A DNA stretch of 64,000 nucleotides from Apoda limacodes (taxonomy: Eukaryota; Arthropoda; Insecta; Lepidoptera; Limacodidae): NCBI GenBank assembly GCA_946406115.1, contig OX291549.1:26683901-26747900 (forward strand). The letters are read 5' to 3'. Positions 11,580 to 20,694 of this stretch are shown in pieces. The notes under the pieces were generated by a model. That model was not told the DNA's origin. It did not search any database and saw nothing but the letters and a program-made list of their open reading frames with translations. The first letter of the stretch is position 1; every line of letters starts with the position of its first letter. Made by a program: the position numbers and the translations under genes.

Positions 11580-12010
11580 TACAACGTGAAACAGTAAATC
11601 TCTCACAAAAAAAAACCCTTGGGAACTCTTAATCGTGATTAAAAGTATCCTATATCCTTCTCCGTCTCTCAAAGCATCTCAATTAGATGTTTTGTTGCGA
11701 CGTGAAAGAGTAACAGACGGACACACCTTTAAATATTCCCGTGGGAACTCTCGATCGGGATAAAAAATATCTCTGTCTCTTCAACTAACCCTGTACCAAA
11801 TTGCAACTTATTTGGATGCTCCGTTGTGACGCGAAAAAGTAAATCTCTCAAAAAATTAACCGTGGGAACTCTAGATCGGGATAAAAAATATATTCCTATT
11901 CTAGGACCTAAACTATATGTGTGTCAAGTTTCATCCTGATCCGTCCAGTAGTTAAAGCATGATTGATTAACAAACTTTTGCATTTATAATATTAGTGAGA
12001 TGAGATTAGT
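11580..12010 (-). repeat. Interspersed repeat with three degenerate internal tandem units
   Basis: On the minus strand it opens with 'ctcactaatattataaatgc' (cf. 51303-51480 on the plus strand: 'cctactaatattataaacgc'). It goes on with 'ctactggacggatcaggatg' and 'gttcccacgg'. The block 'gtgaaa(c/g)agtaaatctctca...gggaactctNgatcgggat' recurs three times, anchored at 11586, 11701 and 11831, i.e. spacing about 115 and 130. This family is common in Lepidoptera. A Helitron relationship is possible but not shown by the sequence. Confidence 0.5.
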
Positions 12011-12668
12011 AGAACGAGCGAGCGAAATTCTCCACACACAAATGTATGTAGGTATGTAAGTGTAACGAGGGGGTACCTTTAAGGGGTTGCCGAGATAAGG
12101 AGTTGTGAAATTTTTAGAGAAAACTTAGTTTCTCCAGCAAACACGTACCTATTTTAACTATATACATATATTTCATTACATCCCAAAATCTTTCATTCCC
12201 TTCCATCTTAAAATGTGAGGAAAAGGAATGTAATAAAATGGAAGTGAATGAGATTTTTGCAGACTTTTTGAAAATATTAAGAATCAAAAAAAGTATCGAC
12301 TTCTATAATTATACTGTGACATACAACCAAACTAAGGATTATAATTTTCTTTCAATATATTTTTTTTAACATGCATTTACTTGTTAAATCAATGGAATGT
12401 AATGAGTACCTACCTACTTACCTATGACAAACGAAATTTCCACCGCTAGAATTGAAAATAAATTCTGATCCGGTTGCGTATGTCCGTGATAAAATATTTT
12501 GGTAACCTGAGGTGCGCGGGAGGCACTGGTGGGCGGTTAATCCATCGATAGGGTTGCACTCATAAATAACTTCGTTTGGAATTTTTATGGGATGGAATGA
12601 ATTTTTTTGTTTGACAAAATTTTTGTGCCAATTCTTTCTATGTTATGTACTTTAAAAAAAATCCTATG
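12011..12668. other. No gene recognised; pre-insertion flank of BEL element
   Basis: This is A+T-rich DNA with some short mirrored 'cattccctt/aaggaatg' motifs. The last five bases (ctatg, 12664-12668) are the left target duplication of the BEL element. Confidence 0.6.
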
Positions 12669-13103
12669 TGTTCACTTTTCGTATAAATTAAGTTGATTAT
12701 AAAGTTCATGCACTACTTTCGTATCACTAGATCGTTATGAGAACATCCCTAGCATCGGGTTGTTGTTGTTGTTGTCGTGGGTTGTAGATGGCACGCAAAT
12801 ATTCATTCCCGTTTTAAAATTGAGATAATTACTAATTAATATAAATACTGAAAATAAACATCATAGTTTTCAAGTGCTTGTGTTGGCGATTGAGAACGTT
12901 ATAAGCGAACGGCCTAGTAGCTACGAGGTAAGATTGCCGACGAGTTGCACATCACAGAAAGAACTATGGTAAGTCATCCATCTCTAATATTATGTGAACA
13001 ACTGTATTAGTTCACCGTTCTAAACTGAGTCAATTACACCCGAGCCACCCAACATAAAAATTTCAATTTAATACAGTCCACATTAAGATTTAATGCTCTA
13101 ACA
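12669..13103 (+). repeat. 5' LTR of BEL/Pao element
   Basis: Starts tgttcactttt and ends gctctaaca, 435 bp. It contains a (gtt)n stretch (gggttgttgttgttgttgtc) and, near its end, 'ctatggtaagtcatcc', a good splice-donor match that may serve a leader intron. It matches the 3' LTR at every position I compared. Confidence 0.95.
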
Positions 13104-13108
13104 TTTTT

Positions 13109-13122
13109 TGGTCTTCGAGCCA
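13109..13122 (+). promoter_or_regulatory. Candidate tRNA primer-binding site
   Basis: Five bases after the LTR comes tggtcttcgagcca, complementary to a tRNA ending in CCA. From memory it resembles the complement of an insect tRNA-Tyr 3' end (tggtccttcgagcc) with one C missing. The tRNA identity is therefore tentative. Confidence 0.5.
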
Positions 13123-13540
13123 AATTGTCGGAAAAAGTGACCTTTAGAACGACTAACTTCGTTTTGTTATTGAAGATTGGTTATTGTTTCATTCATTTCG
13201 CATTTTTATCCTCAATTTTCGTTAGAATTTTTAAATTTTGTAGGAATTTGTATCAAAACAAAAGTTGAGGGTAAAACAAAATAATTTTGTGGTGGTTGGT
13301 TCGTGAGTACATGACATCGTTTAATCGCGGTCTGTTAATATTTTAGGCGGATGAGATTTTGAGATAAGAATACGGTATTTGCGTTGCCATTACAATTAAA
13401 TTGTAGTTTCTTTGATGTTAGTTTTTTAAATTGGAGGCATTGTCTAAAAGCCATCAGTCTAACTTTTATTTTGTTACGTTATTTATATTTTAATAGGAAG
13501 TTAATTTGCTCGGTTAGTTTTAAATAATATTTAGTCAAAT

Positions 13541-16500
13541 ATGTCACGGGAAAATCTCAGTGAATCAAGTGCTGATGCAAATAGGATTGCAAGAGACTAC
13601 GCTTTGATGCGACTTGAGTTTATGGCTAAAACGGATTTAGTAGGTTATGCAGAGGTTGATTTGAAAGACTTAGAGTTGGAATTTCACTCTGCTCAAAGGA
13701 ATTTATTAGGCTCATTATCGAAGGGACTTCGAAGTGCAGAACTTGAGGTGTCGGCAAACTTTGAAGGTCTCATGAAAAGTGTAAAACACCGTTTGAGAAC
13801 TGAGTGTGTTACCGATGACAAAAAACCTAAGGTGAGTGAAATGACCAACCAAGCCAAGTTGCCAAAAATAAACATAAGACCATTCGATGGTAAGTTAGAA
13901 AATTGGTTATCATTTAAACAATTATTTGATTCACTGATACACAAACGTGATATATCCAATGTTGAGAAATTGCATTATCTCTTGTCTAGCGTACAAGGTA
14001 TAGCCTATGATTTAATTAAGAATTTTCCTCTTACTGAGGAAAGTTATTTAGATTCGTACAATACTTTATCGAAACATTATAATCGAAAGCGTCAAATAGC
14101 TGATGCTTATTTTGGAAAAATATTGGCATGTGATCCTATGAAATCAAAATCAAGTGTTGAGATGGAACGGGTATCTCGAACGTTTAAGGAAAATCTTTCA
14201 GTTTTGGAAAAATTTGAACTGCCAGATAAAAATTTCATTTTAGTGCATTTGTTGTGGTCGAAATTAGATAGGACTTTACGGGAGAAATTTCTATTGGACA
14301 TGAAGGATCCTGATGATATTCCAAAATTTGAAGATCTTCAAGATTTTCTGGAAAAACATTCTCACGCATCCGAAACATCTGTTCTTGTTGCTGCAGCCTC
14401 TAAACCTAATGTAGCTAAGGGTTATAATAGGACTGCATTTGTAGTATCAACTGCAAATGAATCGTGTTGTTTTTGTACAGGAGATCATAAGACTACACAA
14501 TGTGAGAGTTTTTTAAAATTAGATCCATTTGCTCGCTTCAACTTTATAAAAGAGAACAATTTATGTATTCAGTGCTTCTCACCGTCACATAGACTTAGAC
14601 TTTGTAAAGCTTCATCTTGTTGTGTTTGTAAACAGCCTCATCATTCACTGCTACATTTCAACAAAGATTTGGTACCGAGTAATAATAGTGATATGTTGGA
14701 AACAAATAACACCCAACATAAAACTACTCTTACTTCTATGGCAAATAATGACAATATTCTATTTTCGACAGCCAGGGTTCTTATTAAGGACAAAGTTGGT
14801 ACTTTCAAATCAATTCGGGTTTTATTAGATTCAGCAAGTGCATGTAATTTTATATCCGAACCTTGTGCAAAATCTTTGGGTTTTAAAATTAATTATTCGC
14901 AACAAGTTGTTAATGGGATTGGTCATTCCGTCGCAGAACCACTTGGATCAGTGTCCTGTGAAATAAAGCCTGTTAGTACCTCAGAGCACATATTCAAATT
15001 CGAAGCTTTAGTTTTGTCGTCAATCTGTTCTGATCAACCCACTATACCTGTTGATTCATCGAATTGGTCACACATTGCAGGTTTGAGTCTTGCTGATTCT
15101 TCGTTTGCTAGTCCTGGTCATGTGGACATGCTACTTAATGCAGATATTCTTTCATCGGCTCTACTGCCCGGTCTGAGACGGGGGAAGGCTGGTCAACCAG
15201 TTGCTCTTCAAACTGTATTTGGGTGGATCCTTTTAGGTGGTTGTGATACGGATCATTTATATCGTCCTCACTGTCGCGCAGTCTCTAAAAACTGCCTTCT
15301 CGTTTCAAATTTGTCGTTGGATAACTCTATTAAAAAATTTTGGGAGTTAGAAAATGTTGATCGTTCCATAAAGAAACCCTTGTCGATGGATGAACAATTA
15401 TGTGAAAACTATTTTGTTAAAAACCATTCCCGTATAAGTGATGGTCGATTTGTCGTTCCCTTGCCTTTTATTGAACCAATAAACAAACCTGTTTTCTCGA
15501 ATACTCGTGCTATTGCACTTAAAAGATTTGCTTCTTTGGAAAAAAGGCTCGAATCCAATTCTCATTTTCGTGAGGCATATATTTCCTTTATGGAAAATTA
15601 TGCAGAGTGTAATCATCTTGAAGAGGTGGAGCCCCCTACCGATGAACTAGGTCAGTTCTATTACATACCTCACCATGGAATCCTGCGTCCAGAGTCTATT
15701 AGTACTCCTCTTCGTGTTGTTTTTGACGCAAGTTCCAAAGATTCAAAAGGTATTTCTCTTAATGACACTTTATTATCGGGGCCTAAACTTCAAACAAATA
15801 TATTTGATTTGCTTGTTCGTTTTCGCTGGCACGCCATTGTTTTCACCGGCGACGTGAAACAAATGTATCGTCAGATTCTTGTTCCCAGTTCAGATGCAGA
15901 ATATCAACGTATTTTGTGGCGTCCAGATCCTGTCGGTCCTGTACGTGATTATCGTTTGAAGACCGTAACTTATGGTGTCTCTTCTGCTCCATATCAGGCG
16001 CTGCGTACGATTGCTCAACTTGCAGAACTCTCAAAACGTGAGTTTCCTCTCGGTTCATCAATATTATCTCGTGACATATATGTCGATGATATTGTCTCCG
16101 GAGCTGATTCAATCGAATCAGCTTTATCATTAAGGACCGAACTGTCCAATATTTTGTCGGCGGGTGGCTTCCACCTGAGGAAATGGGCATCCAATCACAA
16201 AGATTTTTTCATTGATTTGCCCCCCACGGATTTGTATTCGGAGGATTTTCGGAAATTTGAAGAAGTTTCGGATGTGTCTCTCAAAATTTTGGGTTTACAG
16301 TGGTCACCTCAGAATGATTGCTTTCACTTCAACGTGTCAGTAGATGAACGTCGTTGTTCAAAGCGCACAATTCTTTCGGATATCGCTCGAATATACGACC
16401 CATTGGGCTTCTTAACTCCTGTAACATTTTATGCTAAATATTTTATGCAGCTGTTGTGGACATGCGGTGTTTCGTGGGATGACCAATTGCCCCGTGAACT

Positions 16501-18604
16501 CGTTGCGGAGTGGTTACGGTTTAAATCACAGCTGGCACTTTTGTCCATCATCTCTATCCCTCGCCGCATGCTCACATCCACAGAGTCATTGCAGCTGCAT
16601 GGGTTTTGCGACGCGTCTGAGCGAGGTTATTGTGCCGCCTTGTACCTCCGTACTGAGACAAATGTAGCACTTTGTTGCGCTAAATCGAAGGTTGCTCCCC
16701 TTCAGAAACTCACTGTGCCCAAACTTGAATTGCAAGCAGCTGTGTTGTTGGCGGATCTGCTTACCTCCTTTGTGGAAGCTCTGCAACCTTTTTCGCCAGG
16801 AGTTGAAATTTTCGCATGGTCTGATTCAACAGTGACCCTCTCGTGGATAAAGTCGTGTCCGTCCAAATGGAAAACTTTTGTTGCTAACAGGGTCAGCCAT
16901 ATTCATGAGCGAATTCCTCCTGAGTGCTGGCGCCATGTTGGTACCTTGGAAAACCCTGCAGATAGTGGGTCACGTGGCAGTCTCCCTAGTGATTTTCTGA
17001 ATCAAACCATCTGGTGGCATGGACCTTCTTGGCTTTCTAAGTCTGAGGATAATTGGCCGTCAGTGGCGGTGCCCCTTGAAACTGTGCAAGAAGAACGGAA
17101 GGCTCTTGCTCTAATGACAGGTCCTATTGACAGACCATTGGTGGACAGATTAGTCGAAAGATTTTCGTCATTGTCGAAACTCAAACGAGTGGTAGCTTAT
17201 TGTTTTCGTTTTTTACATAATTTGAGGAAAAAAAATATTGCTAACAGAATTCTTGGCGCTTTAGAGCCACAAGAAGTTAATCAAGCCTTTATGTTTTTAG
17301 TGAAAAATACACAAGATAATTCATTTTCACATGAAATCGCATTTCTAAAAAATGGGTTACCCAACTCACTATCGAAAAGTCTTCGAAAATTGTCACCTTT
17401 CATCGATGATTCGGGTTTTCTCAGGGTGGGCGGTCGCTTGGCACATGCTGATATTGATTTCAATACTAAGCATCCTTTGCTTTTACCTGGAAAGCATCCA
17501 TTTACGACGTTACTTATCGATTCGCTGCACAGAGATTGTATGCATCCGGGTGCTCAAACTTTATTAAATTTGATCTCGCAAAACTTTTGGGTTTTATCGG
17601 GAAAACGCGCAGTAAAGTCTGTGATTAACACTTGCATGAAATGTTTTCGCGCTAATCCTAAGCCTGCTCCAGCTCCCTTGATGGGCAATTTACCTTCCTA
17701 CCGTGTTAACCAAATAAAACCATTTTCAAAGGTTGCTGTTGATTTCGGTGGTCCTTTTGACATAGCTCTCGGCCGCGGCCGCGGCGTTAAAACTTATAAG
17801 TCATACATTTGTGTTTTTGTTTGCACCAGCACTAAAGCTGTTCATATAGAACTTGCGACAGAACTTTCGACTGACGCCTTTTTGGCTGCACTAAAACGAT
17901 TTTTATCTCGCCGTGGTCGTTGTTCCGAAGTTGTGTCAGATCAAGGTAGGAACTTTGTAGGCGCAGCCAACTACCTTTCTCAGTGTGTTAAAAACGCGTC
18001 AGAGGAGCTACCGATAAAATTCACTTTTAATCCTCCCGGCAGCCCCCATTTTAATGGACTAGCAGAAGCCGGAATAAAATCGGTTAAAACACATTTGCGG
18101 CGGGTCGTAGGCAAACAGCGCCTAACATTTGAAGAGTTTGTGACAGTACTCACACAGATAGAAGCGATGCTAAACTCCCGCCCTTTAACGCCCTTGAGTT
18201 CGGACCCTAATGATTTGTTAGCCTTAACTCCTGGTCATTTTCTGACTCTTGAACCTTTGTGTATGCTTCCGGAGGAAGACTTAGTTGATTCAAAGCTTAC
18301 TGCTATACAGCGTTGGAAACTGATTCAGAAGATGCACCAGGATTTCTGGCGCCGGTGGCAAAGTGAATATATTCATACTTTACAGCAAAGGGCAAAATGG
18401 AATACAGTTCAGCGTGAAATCGTTGTCGGAGCTTTGGTCCTAATTATAAATGAAGTGGTTTGCCCTCTGAAGTGGAGTTTAGGTCGGATTGTTACTTTGC
18501 ACCCTGGCGCTGATGGTATTTGCCGTGTGGTTACTGTCAAGACTTCATCTGGCCAGTATCGTCGCCCAGTGGTAAAGCTTTGTCCACTACCTTTACAGAG
18601 TTAA
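13541..18604 (+). CDS. BEL/Pao gag-pol polyprotein, intact
   Basis: The frame has 1687 codons starting at ATG 13541 (MSRENLSESS). The order is as in BEL/Pao. A gag domain covers about 1-300. A Cys/His-rich region lies at about 309-370 (CCFCTGDHKTTQC, CSPSH-like, CCVCKQPHH). An aspartic protease with LLDSAS is at about 427. The reverse transcriptase has GDVKQMYRQI and YVDD at 847-850. RNase H has GFCDAS (Asp 1024) and WSDSTVTLSWI. The integrase has an H-H-C-C zinc site (His 1335; CMKC near 1370) and a D-D-E core: Asp 1401 in VDFGGPF, Asp 1467 in SDQGRNF, Glu 1509 in LAEAGIKS. The C-terminal BEL-type domain is WKLIQKMHQDFWRRW. No stop or frameshift is present. It would make virus-like particles and integrate cDNA. 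No env follows. Confidence 0.95.
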   Translation: MSRENLSESSADANRIARDYALMRLEFMAKTDLVGYAEVDLKDLELEFHSAQRNLLGSLSKGLRSAELEVSANFEGLMKSVKHRLRTECVTDDKKPKVSEMTNQAKLPKINIRPFDGKLENWLSFKQLFDSLIHKRDISNVEKLHYLLSSVQGIAYDLIKNFPLTEESYLDSYNTLSKHYNRKRQIADAYFGKILACDPMKSKSSVEMERVSRTFKENLSVLEKFELPDKNFILVHLLWSKLDRTLREKFLLDMKDPDDIPKFEDLQDFLEKHSHASETSVLVAAASKPNVAKGYNRTAFVVSTANESCCFCTGDHKTTQCESFLKLDPFARFNFIKENNLCIQCFSPSHRLRLCKASSCCVCKQPHHSLLHFNKDLVPSNNSDMLETNNTQHKTTLTSMANNDNILFSTARVLIKDKVGTFKSIRVLLDSASACNFISEPCAKSLGFKINYSQQVVNGIGHSVAEPLGSVSCEIKPVSTSEHIFKFEALVLSSICSDQPTIPVDSSNWSHIAGLSLADSSFASPGHVDMLLNADILSSALLPGLRRGKAGQPVALQTVFGWILLGGCDTDHLYRPHCRAVSKNCLLVSNLSLDNSIKKFWELENVDRSIKKPLSMDEQLCENYFVKNHSRISDGRFVVPLPFIEPINKPVFSNTRAIALKRFASLEKRLESNSHFREAYISFMENYAECNHLEEVEPPTDELGQFYYIPHHGILRPESISTPLRVVFDASSKDSKGISLNDTLLSGPKLQTNIFDLLVRFRWHAIVFTGDVKQMYRQILVPSSDAEYQRILWRPDPVGPVRDYRLKTVTYGVSSAPYQALRTIAQLAELSKREFPLGSSILSRDIYVDDIVSGADSIESALSLRTELSNILSAGGFHLRKWASNHKDFFIDLPPTDLYSEDFRKFEEVSDVSLKILGLQWSPQNDCFHFNVSVDERRCSKRTILSDIARIYDPLGFLTPVTFYAKYFMQLLWTCGVSWDDQLPRELVAEWLRFKSQLALLSIISIPRRMLTSTESLQLHGFCDASERGYCAALYLRTETNVALCCAKSKVAPLQKLTVPKLELQAAVLLADLLTSFVEALQPFSPGVEIFAWSDSTVTLSWIKSCPSKWKTFVANRVSHIHERIPPECWRHVGTLENPADSGSRGSLPSDFLNQTIWWHGPSWLSKSEDNWPSVAVPLETVQEERKALALMTGPIDRPLVDRLVERFSSLSKLKRVVAYCFRFLHNLRKKNIANRILGALEPQEVNQAFMFLVKNTQDNSFSHEIAFLKNGLPNSLSKSLRKLSPFIDDSGFLRVGGRLAHADIDFNTKHPLLLPGKHPFTTLLIDSLHRDCMHPGAQTLLNLISQNFWVLSGKRAVKSVINTCMKCFRANPKPAPAPLMGNLPSYRVNQIKPFSKVAVDFGGPFDIALGRGRGVKTYKSYICVFVCTSTKAVHIELATELSTDAFLAALKRFLSRRGRCSEVVSDQGRNFVGAANYLSQCVKNASEELPIKFTFNPPGSPHFNGLAEAGIKSVKTHLRRVVGKQRLTFEEFVTVLTQIEAMLNSRPLTPLSSDPNDLLALTPGHFLTLEPLCMLPEEDLVDSKLTAIQRWKLIQKMHQDFWRRWQSEYIHTLQQRAKWNTVQREIVVGALVLIINEVVCPLKWSLGRIVTLHPGADGICRVVTVKTSSGQYRRPVVKLCPLPLQS

Positions 18605-18663
18605 ATATTTCCTTAGAGATGTTATTTAGTTTTAAGTAGTAGATTAGGTAAATACAATCGCAT

Positions 18664-18677
18664 TTAGGTGGGCGGAA
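18664..18677 (+). promoter_or_regulatory. Polypurine tract of BEL/Pao element
   Basis: Purine-rich ttaggtgggcggaa lies directly before the TG of the 3' LTR, the position where plus-strand DNA synthesis is primed. Confidence 0.7.
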
Positions 18678-19112
18678 TGTTCACTTTTCGTATAAATTAA
18701 GTTGATTATAAAGTTCATGCACTACTTTCGTATCACTAGATCGTTATGAGAACATCCCTAGCATCGGGTTGTTGTTGTTGTTGTCGTGGGTTGTAGATGG
18801 CACGCAAATATTCATTCCCGTTTTAAAATTGAGATAATTACTAATTAATATAAATACTGAAAATAAACATCATAGTTTTCAAGTGCTTGTGTTGGCGATT
18901 GAGAACGTTATAAGCGAACGGCCTAGTAGCTACGAGGTAAGATTGCCGACGAGTTGCACATCACAGAAAGAACTATGGTAAGTCATCCATCTCTAATATT
19001 ATGTGAACAACTGTATTAGTTCACCGTTCTAAACTGAGTCAATTACACCCGAGCCACCCAACATAAAAATTTCAATTTAATACAGTCCACATTAAGATTT
19101 AATGCTCTAACA
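18678..19112 (+). repeat. 3' LTR of BEL/Pao element
   Basis: 435 bp, starting tgttcactttt and ending gctctaaca, followed by the right target duplication ctatg at 19113-19117. It matches the 5' LTR. Confidence 0.95.
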
Positions 19113-19429
19113 CTATGTTATGTATTAATTTTCTTTATTAAACATCTTAATAGCCAGGAATGAAAATCATGTACTTTTGCTATAAAAAAACGCACTAATG
19201 TGTTGAGAAACATTCTAAGGAGCCAAGTGGATAAGGAGTGGAATGAAATTTTGACATGTTTTTCTTCTATTTTTTACAAAACAAACTTTACTTTTACTTT
19301 TTGGACTACATTATGGCAATTGTTAACAAATTTAACACTATTCATCAAGGTGACTATCCGTGCGTTGAAAGATTTTACGATGACGCATCTAATATGTACA
19401 TGTCGATTTTAGGTTGCTTATGAAAACTA

Positions 19430-20044
19430 ACTATATCAAAAGCGCGGACGATGTATTTACTTTAGACCCTAAATCTAAGATATGTACTTAGGTATCCAAG
19501 TGGGCCAAGAATTAATTAAACAAAGAGCAAATATTAATATGAAAGAACACATTTCTGAGTTTTTAATTGAGTTGAGCACACAACTAAAGTAAAAATGGCA
19601 AACCCATTTAAAAATGAGATTTTTTGAGAATTGAAATTTCTTAACCCACACACTGCCGTGCATACAGAATTTCGAGGTTTAAGAAATGTAATAGAAACTC
19701 TCCCATACGAATTACAGCCAGAACAAATGCAGTTAATTGCCAAAGAGTATAGAGCCCTAAAACTTGATCGCGGAGTAAATAATTTGTTACAATCTACGAG
19801 TACTGGTTCACCGCTTTCTTGTGAACAGTTTTGGGTGCAAGTTGGGAAAATTTCTTACAATGATGGTACGTTAAAATACAAAAATATAACTAGTTTCAGT
19901 AAATCGCTGTTATGTATACCGATATCGAATGCTGCATGCGAGCGTATATTTTCACAAATAAATTTAATAAAAAAGGAAGAAAGAAAGAAACAGATTTGTA
20001 AACAAAAATGTATCAGCAATTTTAAAAACAAAACAAGGTGTTAA
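19430..20044 (+). pseudogene. hAT-type transposase C-terminal fragment
   Basis: The open part from 19631 encodes FLNPHTAVHTEFRGLRN and, near the end, the hAT dimerisation signature LLCIPISNAACERIFSQINL followed by KKEERKK. This resembles the last third of ZBED/hAT transposases (usual pattern L-S-L-P-x-S-x-A-x-x-E-R-x-F-S). Before a TAA near 19590, frames with GIQVGQELIKQRANINMKEH look like the preceding region. The catalytic domain is missing, so this is a relic. The 'MKF' start has no special support. Confidence 0.65.
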
Positions 20045-20405
20045 ATATGAAGGAGGTTGTGTGAACTTTAAACCTTCAAATAGAATGTTAAAATACCAAT
20101 CTAACATTTATTGTGATGATGATTAACAAATAAAACATATTATTAAAATCAGTATTTTTATTGATATATTTTTCCTGAAAGGTAGGTATATTTCAGTATT
20201 TTTAAAAATTAAAAATTAAAATGAAAATTAAGTCTGGTCACACACACTGATAATCTGTGAATTTACACACGTGTGACAATTGTGAACTTTTGGATAACCA
20301 AATAGTTTTATTTTTCGAAATTCTCGGACTAACATTCCTATAAGATTATTTAATTGAAGGAACTCAAAAATTTTCTTAAATATGTGAACGCATCGCTGTG
20401 CGCAA

Positions 20406-20686
20406 TGTCAAAAGAACCTCAAAGTTCTGAAAAAAAAGACGGTGACAGCAAAGTGGTTTTAGAAAGATTACAATCATATTTAAAAGAGAAGAAGAATATT
20501 GAAAGCGCAGAAACGGTGCTCAGCAAACCAAGCACTAGTTTTCAACATTCACCACAGACAGTACCCGTACTTGAGGATACCAGTAATATTTTAAGAGAAG
20601 TTCTGAACTTCAAAAAAGCTGAACTACTGCAGCAGCCTGAGATAATAGCCTTTCTTAAGCAATTTTCATCTGATCTCAAGAAATAA
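20406..20686 (+). CDS. Small conserved-looking protein of unknown function, upstream of RRN3
   Basis: A 93-codon frame starts MSKEPQSSEKKDGDSK and ends FLKQFSSDLKK with TAA at 20684-20686. It is hydrophilic, Lys/Glu/Ser-rich, has a predicted helical C-terminal half (ILREVLNFKKAELLQQPEI), and shows no signal peptide or membrane segment. I do not recognise it. The stop lies 8 bases before the RRN3 ATG, in a different frame, with no room for a promoter or intron in between. Both may therefore sit on one dicistronic mRNA, or this could be an upstream ORF of RRN3. Start choice: first ATG in the frame; an earlier non-ATG extension to 20354 is open. Confidence 0.5.
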
Positions 20687-20694
20687 TTATTAAA

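Larger units (their letters stand above)
12669..19112 (+). mobile_element. Complete BEL/Pao LTR retrotransposon
   Basis: The element is 6444 bp. It has 435-bp LTRs that look identical over their whole length, begins TG and ends CA, and is flanked by the 5-bp duplication ctatg (12664-12668 and 19113-19117). A primer-binding-site candidate follows the 5' LTR and a purine-rich tract precedes the 3' LTR. A single uninterrupted gag-pol frame lies between. Five-base duplications and the gag-protease-RT-RNaseH-integrase order are typical of BEL/Pao. No envelope-like ORF is present. The intact frame and matching LTRs indicate a very recent, possibly still active, insertion. Confidence 0.95.
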
